Shown piece after piece: positions 22,293 to 30,341 of a DNA stretch of 45,663 nt. The stretch is from Selaginella moellendorffii (Eukaryota > Streptophyta > Lycopodiopsida > Selaginellales > Selaginellaceae): positions 835,215 through 880,877 of the forward strand of contig NW_003314331.1 of NCBI RefSeq assembly GCF_000143415.4, written 5' to 3'. Under the pieces are notes generated by a model, which searched no databases, was not told the DNA's origin, and was given only the letters and a program-made list of their open reading frames with translations. Position 1 is the stretch's first letter. Each line of letters begins with the position of its first letter. The position numbers and the translations under genes are program-made.

Positions 22293-24214
22293 ATGGCGTC
22301 GCGCACCTGTGTGTTGGCGTGGTGCGTTTCGATCGTTTCTCTTGCCGCGCGCGGTACTGATTGATTGGCGCTGGCTGTGATTTGCAGGGGAGCCGGTGAG
22401 GACGGGCAGCTCGGGCTCGGCAATCTCCAGGACAAGGATTCCGTGTGCGTTGTCGATGCGCTGCGCGATCACAATGTAGTCAGCGTCGTGGCCGGGAGCC
22501 GCAACTCCCTGGCGATCTGTGAGGACGGCCGGGTGAGCAGCGAATCGCGAAAGAGGTCGTAATATTTCTTGGTGATCGGTGTGTCGCAGCTCTTTACTTG
22601 GGGATGGAACCAGCGCGGCACTCTGGGGCATCCTCCAGAGACCAAGACGGAGAGCACGCCGAGCCAGGTAGAGTGTGGTGTAGATTTTTGGTGCCTAATC
22701 GCTCCCTGCAAGACATTTCCAGCAGGGAACTGAGATCTCGGGCTTTGCAGGTCAAGGCTTTGGCAAATGTGAAAATTGTCCAGGTAAGATCGCTCATACT
22801 TTTTCTCCTTTTGTAGCTAAAGACTGTCTATCACAGGCTGCGATTGGAGGTTGGCATTGCTTGGCTGTGGACGAAGAGGGAAGAACATATGCATGGGGTA
22901 AGAAAAGAATTGTTTTTGCGAGGAAATCCTTTGCATTTTCTTTCCAGGAGGTAACGAGTATGGTCAGTGCGCTGAAGAGCAGCAAACCAAAGAGCAGCAA
23001 AACAAAGGCGAGAGTAAAGTTCTCCACCGTGACATCACTATTCCTCAGAGATGTGCTCCTCGTCTATGCGTCCGGCAGTTGAGTAGGCTATTTGGAAGTC
23101 TTTCTTGTCGTAGCTTGGTGGCCTTTCCTTGCTAAGATTCTCTGTTTTTTCTTCTTTCAGGTAGCAGCGGGTGGCACACACTCGGTGGTCCTTACAGAGG
23201 AAGGACATGTTTGGACCTGGGGACAACCATGGCCTCCCGGCGACATGTAAACTTTTTCTGGCGAGACTTTCTTTTTGGCTGATTGGTGGCTTTTTGCGTT
23301 CCAGCAAGCAAATATCTGTTCCAGTTCGCGTACAGGGATTGGAGAACGTAACCATGATTGCCGTCGGTGCTTTTCACAATCTTGCGCTGGTCCAACACGG
23401 AGAAGTTTGGGCGTGGGGCAACAACGAGTACGGGCAACTTGGCACTGGAGATACCCAGCCGCGTTCTTCTCCAGTTCCTGTGAAGGGTTTGACTGGACTT
23501 GTTCTGGTTTGTACATGATTCTCTTGACTCTCTCTTACGCTTCATAAGTTTTCTTTAATGTATGCTTTCTTTGTCTTGTAAGGTTGATATTGCAGCTGGT
23601 GGCTGGCATTCTATGGCATTGACACCTGATGGAGCGGTAAGTGTCTCTCTAAGATCTCACGGAAACAAAGAGCCTATGCTGAGTCTTTTGACAAAACGCA
23701 CAGGTGTATGGATGGGGGAGAGGAGAGCATGGACGGCTGGGTTTCGGTGATGACAAGAGCAGCAAAATGCTTCCACAGAAAGTTCATCTTCTAGCTGGAG
23801 AGCCAGTTGTGCAGGTACAGAAACTTTCTTGTTTATATGTTTTCTCTTTTCCATCCTCGGAAGGATTTTGAGAATTGTACGCAAGTTTACAGGTTTCGTG
23901 TGGTGGCACGCATTCCGTGGCAGCAACAATCAGCGGTCGCATGTTCTCAGTAAGTTCGTGTAGTTTTGGATCACGTTTCAAGTCGTAGATTGATGGCTGC
24001 CTCTTACCTGGTCTAGTTTGGACGTGGTGACCACGGGCGTCTTGGCTATAGTGGAGCAGTCACGACCGGGCATCCCGTCGAAGTCCCCGTTTCTCTCCAT
24101 CACTACTCGCGGCACAACATCGTCAGTGAAGACGAGGCCAATGGTAGTACCGGGTGGGTGGTAAAACTCGTTGCCTGTGGTGGCAGGCATGCTCTCGCGG
24201 TTGCTTCATGCTAG
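22293..24214 (+). CDS. RCC1-repeat (beta-propeller) family protein
   Basis: Twelve exons: 22293-22321, 22388-22532, 22590-22667, 22751-22783, 22837-22897, 22948-23082, 23165-23246, 23305-23506, 23583-23636, 23704-23814, 23893-23949, 24017-24214. These give about 394 aa, covering the whole protein as a seven-bladed RCC1-type propeller. Repeats carry the family signatures WGAGEDGQLGLG, GGNEYGQC, WGNNEYGQLGTGD, GRGEHGRLGFGD and GRGDHGRLGY, each followed by an AGGxHS-type segment. It resembles the compact plant RCC1 family (Arabidopsis At5g16040/At3g02510 as remembered), not UVR8 itself; the biochemical role of that group is not settled. The exon 6/7 junction lacks a normal donor at the expected place, and the coordinates given use a shifted GT-AG pair. 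Confidence 0.88.
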
Positions 24215-25356
24215 AAAACTTTTCTTCTTTCTCTTCTGCAAGCCTACGTAAGTCATTTCAGCCGGAGAAACTTCCCGAGCAGTGTCATCTTGTGAGTAAG
24301 TTTGCCAGTTTCTTACATTGTTCTGACCAATTCCTGGTGTTTTTTCCAGGGGAGATCTCTTCCAGAATGTTGTCAGCAATACGTAAATTCTTCCGTGGTT
24401 CCGGCACAAACAAACGTGAATCACATGTGGCTAGCGAGAACTCCGTATGATCTTTACTCGAATTTCTCGCTCGCTGCTACAAAAATTTCTCCAGGCATCA
24501 TCGTTTTTGTTTCGATCTCCCGTGTTCCTTCCAGGAGGAGCTATAGCTATTTTCGATCCTTCCAAGATCCTGCAATAGTAGCAAGAAGAACTACGTTTTA
24601 CCTCCCGGATGGAACTAAATTGTTAGCCTCCAGCGTGGAACACATGGAACAAGGACAGTGGTCCCAAAGTACGCACGGACAAGTCACGCCTAGACACCAC
24701 GTAAAACATCGCGAAAAGAAAATCACTCCAAGGAGATTTTACTTAGATTGTTGTGTTGGAGAATAGCATGCTACGTGGTTTGATAAGAGGCCATGTCGAT
24801 TTTGTCACTTTCACCACCTTAGCATGAGAATTTTAACCATGACGAGAGTTATTTTGACATCACACAACACAAATTCAACCCACCTGTCATTACAAACAAA
24901 TAACGACAATGAGCCCACGGGATTCGAACCTGGGACCTCCTAATCGCATCTCGGGAAGATTCCATTTATACGCTTGCGTGCCCTCTCTCTCTCTCTTTCA
25001 TTCTCTCCTTGGCTCTGTCGAGTACATCGTCACTGGCGGAGGCGGCGCTACAAACATTGATCGGTTCTTCAAAGTCCAGGCTCTGCCGCTAGGCGGTGAC
25101 AGAGTTCTTCACGTCTCGCTCATCGATCCGGCGCCGATTTATGCCGCGCTCGATCGATCCAGGTTACTGTAAGTGAGTGCTGCATTTCTCAGGGATCCTC
25201 CTTGATAGCGCTCCTCCATCGTTCCTTCTCCTCGAAATATCGCTCCTCCATCGATCTCTCCTCCTCCCGCATCGATCTTTGTTCGCGAAATATTTCTCTT
25301 TTCTCGAAATATTCTCTCTACTTGTCGATCGATTCCACTCTCCAGCGACTCTCACC
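24215..25356. other. Spacer between RCC1 gene and DUF4408 gene
   Basis: A 154-codon frame at 24302-24766 shows no recognisable domain and is not called. The spacer contains a minus-strand tRNA-like/SINE-like segment (about 24770-24990). It also contains a CT-rich stretch (tctctctctctct near 24983) that is probably part of the next gene's promoter or leader. Confidence 0.4.
24770..24990 (-). mobile_element. Possible tRNA-derived SINE remnant
   Basis: On the minus strand, 24919-24930 reads ggttcgaatcc, a perfect RNA polymerase III B-box. It is preceded by tRNA-like sequence (gcgattaggaggtccc) and, further upstream, an A-box-like gcaagcgtataaatgg. The T-arm and acceptor do not pair well enough for a working tRNA. 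A non-tRNA tail runs on toward 24770. This layout fits a tRNA-derived SINE head plus body, but no target-site duplication or poly-A tail was identified. Confidence 0.35.
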
Positions 25357-26595
25357 ATGACGGAGCTCGAGAAATCCATGGCGGACAGGGAATACCGCAC
25401 ATCGGACACCCTGCTCGTGAGAATCGCCGAGCGGCCCCTTGCTGTCGCCGCTATCTTCTTCCTCACTGCTATCTTCCCCTGGGTCGTCTACTTCTACGCT
25501 CCAGCGCTTGCCGAGGCATTCCAGTCGACGAGCTACACGGATCTCATCCAGTGGCTGTCCTTGCCAGTGCTCTTCCTCCTCGTCAACTGTGTGGTGTTCT
25601 TCCTGTGGATCAATCACTCCAAGAGCAGCAGTGGCAGTGGCAGTGGCATCGCTAGAGCTCCTTCCTCCATCGCGGGGGAGAGCTTGATCGGCAACAGCGA
25701 AGATTGGGGCAGTGTTTTTGATGCTCATCGCCAGGTGAAGAAGGATGAGAGTAGCACTACTGTAGCTGACAATCCCAAGGCTCGGGAATCGGACCCTTCG
25801 TTCTCATCGTCATCGGAATCCGAGAGAGAGGAAGAAGAAGAACGACGAGAAGTTGATGAACTTCGAAGAAAGCTAGAGCTTCCAGCAAGAGAAGAACAAG
25901 AGCCACAAGTAAAGAAGCGTCCGGCAAAGAAGATCTCCTCAAAGCTCGAGGAGGAACGCGATCATCAGCCTCCGGCAAAGAAGATCTCCTCAAAGCTCGA
26001 GGAGGAACGCGATCATCAGCCTCCGGCAAAGAAGATCTCCTCAAAGCTCGAGGAGGAACGCGATCAACCGGCTCCATCTCCAACAGCATCGAGGAAGAAG
26101 TCCGCCAGGAACGAGCAATTGGAGTCGATCGACGAGCAGAGAGTGTCCAGGCCGAGGCACAAGAAGACCCAATCGCTCAAGCTGGACGCCAAGATGCTGG
26201 AGGAGATCCACGCCGCGGCGGACAAGGAGCACCAGGAGCAGCAGCAGCAGCAGCAGCAGAAGCAGACGCAGGCGCAGACGCATCGAGTGACGAGGAGGAA
26301 CTCGTCGCCCAAGTCGAGAACGCCCACGCCATCTTCCTTTGGGCTGGAGATGGATCCCAAGCACGTCACCCGGAGGAATTCGTCGCCAAAGACCATGACG
26401 CCCACGGCCTCGTCGTCGATATCAACACCCTCGCTCGCAAACATCGGCACTTACATCCCACCGTCGCGCCCGGTCCCTCTCGACCGGGACGATCTCAACA
26501 CCCGCATCGACAGCTTCCTCACCAAGTTTAAGATCGAGCGCCAGGAATCCAACTTGCGAGCCGCGCTCTTGAGCGACGACCAAAAGAACCGGTAA
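25357..26595 (+). CDS. DUF4408/DUF761-like plant membrane protein
   Basis: A single-exon protein of 412 aa. The chosen start (MTELEKSMADREY) is followed by two hydrophobic helices (about 29-50 and 65-90), an arrangement typical of the plant DUF4408 N-terminus. A long charged, Ser/Glu/Lys-rich and probably disordered middle follows. The C-terminus (DLNTRIDSFLTKFKIERQESN) matches the DUF761 pattern of a short acidic/basic helix. The middle contains a 17-residue unit repeated three times (AKKISSKLEEERD), a polyGln run, and two copies of VTRRNSSPK. The function of the family is unknown. The frame is open about 60 codons upstream, but the upstream part is leucine-rich leader-like sequence and is not included. 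Confidence 0.75.
   Translation: MTELEKSMADREYRTSDTLLVRIAERPLAVAAIFFLTAIFPWVVYFYAPALAEAFQSTSYTDLIQWLSLPVLFLLVNCVVFFLWINHSKSSSGSGSGIARAPSSIAGESLIGNSEDWGSVFDAHRQVKKDESSTTVADNPKARESDPSFSSSSESEREEEEERREVDELRRKLELPAREEQEPQVKKRPAKKISSKLEEERDHQPPAKKISSKLEEERDHQPPAKKISSKLEEERDQPAPSPTASRKKSARNEQLESIDEQRVSRPRHKKTQSLKLDAKMLEEIHAAADKEHQEQQQQQQQKQTQAQTHRVTRRNSSPKSRTPTPSSFGLEMDPKHVTRRNSSPKTMTPTASSSISTPSLANIGTYIPPSRPVPLDRDDLNTRIDSFLTKFKIERQESNLRAALLSDDQKNR
25921..26066. repeat. 51-bp in-frame tandem repeat, three units
   Basis: The unit beginning ccggcaaagaagatctcctc starts at 25921, 25972 and 26023. The first two units are complete and identical, and the third breaks off after the cgcgatca segment. Each encodes 17 residues, so copy-number change keeps the frame. 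The near-perfect identity suggests recent expansion. Confidence 0.9.
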
Positions 26596-27190
26596 CCTTC
26601 TGGAGCCCGTTCAGTTCCCGGACACCGTAAAGCTTGGCTGTTTCGTTACAAGGTGGCTAATCATGTGCTATCATGTGTGTGGTTCTTAGGTGAAAGGCTC
26701 TCTTCATCCGCCATGACCCCACGAAGGAAAAGAAAGCGGGACCTTCACTGGATCTAGAGCGCGATCGATCAATCGCTTCTTTGGAGAACAAGAATGTCCA
26801 CAGCTTTTTTTCTTGAAACACTGTGTAAGAAGTAAAAAAGGGAGGGATCGATCCATCGATCACGAGCGGCTGCCTCTACAGTCGATACTAGTTTTGTCAG
26901 AGCTTTCTTGGTTTTCTCCTTTTTTATTTGTTAAAATGTGTGGAAAAGGCTTTGGCCAAGATACATAGATAGATCCATTCCGGACTTTCGTGTTGCTTTT
27001 GAAAGAGACATATGGACACCACCATTGTCGGGTCTCATAATCCACAGCACGACCCACACCCTCTAGTGGGTGCACCTGCAAATGCAAAGCATCCATCCGG
27101 AAAGAGCATTAGAGAAAAAATCAAGAAAAAAGGGTAAAGAAGCTCCAACAAAAAGGAAAGAACTTCCTTCTTCTCTCCCTTTAAAGAATG
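26596..27190. other. Convergent 3' spacer
   Basis: This region lies between the stops of the DUF4408 gene (+) and the SelK-like gene (-). It probably holds both 3' UTRs and polyadenylation signals. No gene is recognised. Confidence 0.45.
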
Positions 27191-27774
27191 TTACGTACTG
27201 TGATCAATGCCCCGGATGTTGTCTAGTCCACCCCGTCTGCCTCCGCCACCACCACCGCCACCGCCACCACCACCGCCGCCACCACCCCACCCTCCTCTAC
27301 TTCCTCCGCTTGATCGTCTCGTCCTGCCGTATTGATCTGATGCGTCCTTCTGCAATGCAACACGAGGCATCAGTCACGGGAAACCAGTGCGAATCTTTTC
27401 CGCTGGCGAGAAAACCCGGAGAGAACAGAGTTTTGTCACAAGGACTAAGTTCTAAAGCTTCTAGCTTTGGGACCAGCGGGGCTCTCTATCAACAACGTGA
27501 ATCTTCAATCAATCGTAGCTATCCTTGTCTATCTTAAAAAAGACCAATCGTTTTGACTTTGTGCCCAATCAGGCTGGACAAGACAAACACACTTACAGAG
27601 AACAAGGTGAGCAAGAAGGTGTGAATCAAGGCCAAAATCCCCCAAAAGTAGTCCGCGAGGAGGCTGAGGCTCCATGGGCGCTTGTTCTTCAATGACCCTG
27701 TTCCGATTCCATCAGCAAGGAAGGAGAAATTGGAAATACTCGATCGATCTCTTACCTCCAGCAACGTACGCCAT
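27191..27774 (-). CDS. SelK/SelG-like small ER membrane protein, selenocysteine-free
   Basis: Three exons on the minus strand (27756-27774, 27597-27697, 27191-27349) join in phase to about 92 aa. The order is MAYVAGG, then NKRPWSLSLLADYFWGIL, then a single membrane helix (ALIHTFLLTLF), then a basic Gly-rich tail. The tail has a run of 16 glycines and ends in a NIRGIDHST-type C-terminus. This matches the Selenoprotein K/SelG family layout, in which animal members act in ER quality control and calcium flux. There is no in-frame TGA for selenocysteine, as expected for land plants. The gene lies head-to-tail behind chlorophyll synthase with a 159-bp gap. The tiny first exon rests on frame closure and family similarity. 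Confidence 0.78.
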
Positions 27775-27824
27775 CGCGCGAGCTTGGAGCTCTTCCTTGC
27801 CCTAGGGCTTTTGTGTCCTTGACG

Positions 27825-27920
27825 CAACACGTGGCGAGGCCCCATTGGACACATCGACGTCATTGTTTCAAAGGGCAACGGTTCGATTCCAGCTGGAACA
27901 AAAAAAAACGACTTTTTTTG
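27825..27920 (+). other. tRNA-like Pol III element (A-box, B-box, T-run)
   Basis: An A-box-like tggcgaggccccattgg (27832-27848), a B-box ggttcgattcc (27880-27890) and a run of seven T (27913-27919) occur in order with roughly tRNA spacing. The sequence vaguely resembles a tRNA-Arg. The T-stem and acceptor stem do not pair, so it is not a functional tRNA. It may be a pseudo-tRNA or SINE head. It sits on the plus strand in the 159-bp gap between two minus-strand genes. Confidence 0.4.
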
Positions 27921-27933
27921 GAGCTCTCTTGTC

Positions 27934-30015
27934 TCAATGGCTAGTGGCCAAAGCCGTGACGAGAAGACCCAGAACAAAGAATGGTTGCGCACTAGCCTGC
28001 AAGACAAATGAGAGATAGGATTGGTCAAAAAGAAACTTTGGGGAGTGGAAATCATGTGCTTGCCTGATACTTCACGTCGTATTTAAGTGGATCCTTTAAG
28101 AAGTACTGGAACTGGATGAGATTGGAAACAGGGAAAAGAGCGTAAGCTAGAAACTACGAGACAATCGAGCTCGCAACTTGGACAAAAGAATGCTAGCTCA
28201 CCTGGAAAATTATTTGCGGAGTGATGAGTCCAAGTAATGTCAGTGCGTAGTAGAGCTTCCCAGTGGCGAATAAGTAGCCTGTGATCAAACGCGGAATAAG
28301 TGGAAGAAAAAGTCGTGTTTTCTTGTTTTCTTAAACTCGGGATTTTTAGCTGCTGACCTGCAACGGATAGCTGCGTGAGGTCGATGGAGCCAATGCATAT
28401 CCACTTTGCAGTGTCGATTCCAAATGCGACTGGTAGAGACTGGGTAATCAAGCGAAAGCATTTGAACGAGTTTTGGCTAGATCCAAAGGAGAAATATAAA
28501 AGAATATCACCTGTAATCCCATGGCACGGTCTCCTTCTATGCTCTTAAAGTCGTTCACGATGGCGATTCCGAGCTGTGACGACACAATGCTGGCGATTGA
28601 GTACAAGAGAAATGGAAAGGAAAAACGCAAGGACGCTAACCCCTGCCGTGCTGTACAATAAAGTGAGGACGACAACGTCCCAGGAGAGCGTTCCAAAGAG
28701 AGCTTGCGAGGCCCACCTGTATGGCGCAAAAGAGGAAATCAAAACGCGAGCGAGCGAAAGCAATGTCACGTACCAAGGCAAGGCAATGTAGCTTGAGCCG
28801 AGTGCGTAGTTTCCTATCCATCCGCTTTGCTTCAGCTGTAAAACGCAAGCTTAACTCGTACTCCTGGAGGAGTGGTTTGATACCTTTAAAGGAGGGGCAG
28901 AGTATATATATGAGAGCAAAGCGCCTCCAAGCGAAAGGCAGAATATTGTTGGAAATGAGTGACCAGCCTGTGTTTGCGAACATGTGTAAGCAAAGATTTA
29001 AAACCGAAGGACGAGATTGAAAAACAACATACCCACACATCGAGCGTATAAGCAAGACCAATGCCACCAAGAAGCAACACCCAAATTTGCGTGATTACCT
29101 GTAAAGTCGTCAGAAGAACTCAACCAAAAATTCATGACTTGTCGACTTACTTCGGGTTCGGATATGGCTCCTGACGGAATTGGTCTGTAAGGCTCGTTGA
29201 TAGCGTCTATCTCGCGATCATACCAATCGTTGATGGTCTGAAACAGAAATATGGAAGATGAAGATAGAATCGAAAAAGGAAAATAACCTGAGTGTATCCA
29301 GTTAAGAATGGCCCGGCCATCAACATACAAGTGATGGACTTAGCAACATCCTCGATTGTCCAATGGAAATTTCCTGCAACATGCATTCTCGGTTTTTTTA
29401 GCGACCAACACGCACAAGCGTACCAGATGCCGCTGCACCACACAAGACTCCCCAGATCAATGGTGCCCATGTCACCGGTTTTGTCAACTGTAAGCGGATT
29501 TTCCACTTGTCCTGCATTGAGATATCATGTGATTTAGAAATCTTCCTTTCGGTGGAAAAGTCGTTCGGCAGGCACCGTTTCTTTTCCAGCTCCTTTCATG
29601 CCAAGAAGTTGGTTCACGGCGGAAGATCTGGTATCACTGGGAGTAACTTCAGGAGCATTGGGCTTGGCTGAATCAGAGAAAAACAAATGTCAAAATTGGT
29701 AAGGAAAGAAAGAAACCTTGACAAGTTCCTTACTTTTGTCTGTCTCAGTACCAGCTGCCCGAACGTTCAAACGCCCTGTTTCATGAGAATTGAGCACCTA
29801 CAACAGCATGCAACATGCCTACCTGTGTGCCGTTTCGATCGGACCCCGGCACTCCTGTGTTGAAATCTAATCCTGGCAGCCGGCATTTGAATGCAGCACC
29901 CATGAATTATTCGGCAATCAGAAACCCACAACGCTTCGGTGGTCGACGGCTTTGAAAGATACAGAGATAAAAAGGCCATAGCCGCTCGCGGCACTGCTGC
30001 GGTCAGCAGAGACAA
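27934..30015 (-). CDS. CHLG: Chlorophyll synthase, plastid (UbiA prenyltransferase)
   Basis: Attaches geranylgeranyl/phytyl diphosphate to chlorophyllide in the last step of chlorophyll synthesis, in plastid membranes. Fifteen exons in transcript order: 29823-30015, 29734-29775, 29576-29667, 29424-29511, 29288-29373, 29151-29237, 29033-29098, 28884-28967, 28774-28835, 28641-28716, 28511-28573, 28358-28439, 28202-28278, 28064-28111, 27934-27996. These give about 402 aa. An N-terminal transit peptide precedes NQLLGMKGAGKETDKW. The first Asp-rich prenyl-diphosphate site is NDWYDREID and the second is VNDFKSIEGDR. Hydrophobic helices run throughout, and the end LVLGLLVTALATSH is family-typical. 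The last intron has a GC donor. The gene is divergent from the amine oxidase. Confidence 0.94.
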
Positions 30016-30341
30016 ACCAAAAGGTCAGAAAATCCCTTGCTGTTTTGAACCTTAAGACGGAGGAATATCCAATCAACATCGTGTGCGCTAGATCTAGCCA
30101 CGTAAGTTTGATCTGCTCAAGTCGAGCTTACGATTAAATAGAAACTGCTCGACTTTGCATGAACGTACCTGGTCTGTTGCGGTGAGACACCGAATTCCTG
30201 GGAGGAAAAGAACACCCGCAGCTGCAAAACTATAAGGGACGGCGTGCATAGAATGAAACAAAAAACAATACCTGTCATGCCGGAACACCCGTTTTCATTT
30301 CGTGAAAAAGGATCGCTGCATTTTTATGAAGAAGGTTTGCC
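30016..30341. promoter_or_regulatory. Bidirectional promoter: chlorophyll synthase / copper amine oxidase
   Basis: Start codons at 30015 (minus) and 30342 (plus) leave 326 bp, so both promoters and both 5' leaders must share this space. No specific element was identified with confidence. Confidence 0.55.

Noticed and set aside
24302-24766. 154-codon open frame after the RCC1 gene
   Set aside because: No domain, no family resemblance, and it begins inside the probable RCC1 3' UTR.
25177-25356. Upstream start of the DUF4408 protein
   Set aside because: The 60 extra residues are leucine-rich translated leader with no conserved feature; the internal Met starts the typical N-terminus.
27070-27537. 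155-codon plus-strand open frame with a His-rich run
   Set aside because: It is antisense to the SelK-like gene; the His run is the complement of its glycine codons. No domain is recognisable.
27191-27774. Selenocysteine-coding TGA in the SelK-like gene
   Set aside because: The frame ends in TAA with a plant-type C-terminus; no in-frame TGA is present.
27832-27905. Functional tRNA gene
   Set aside because: The B-box is good, but the T-stem and acceptor stem do not pair.
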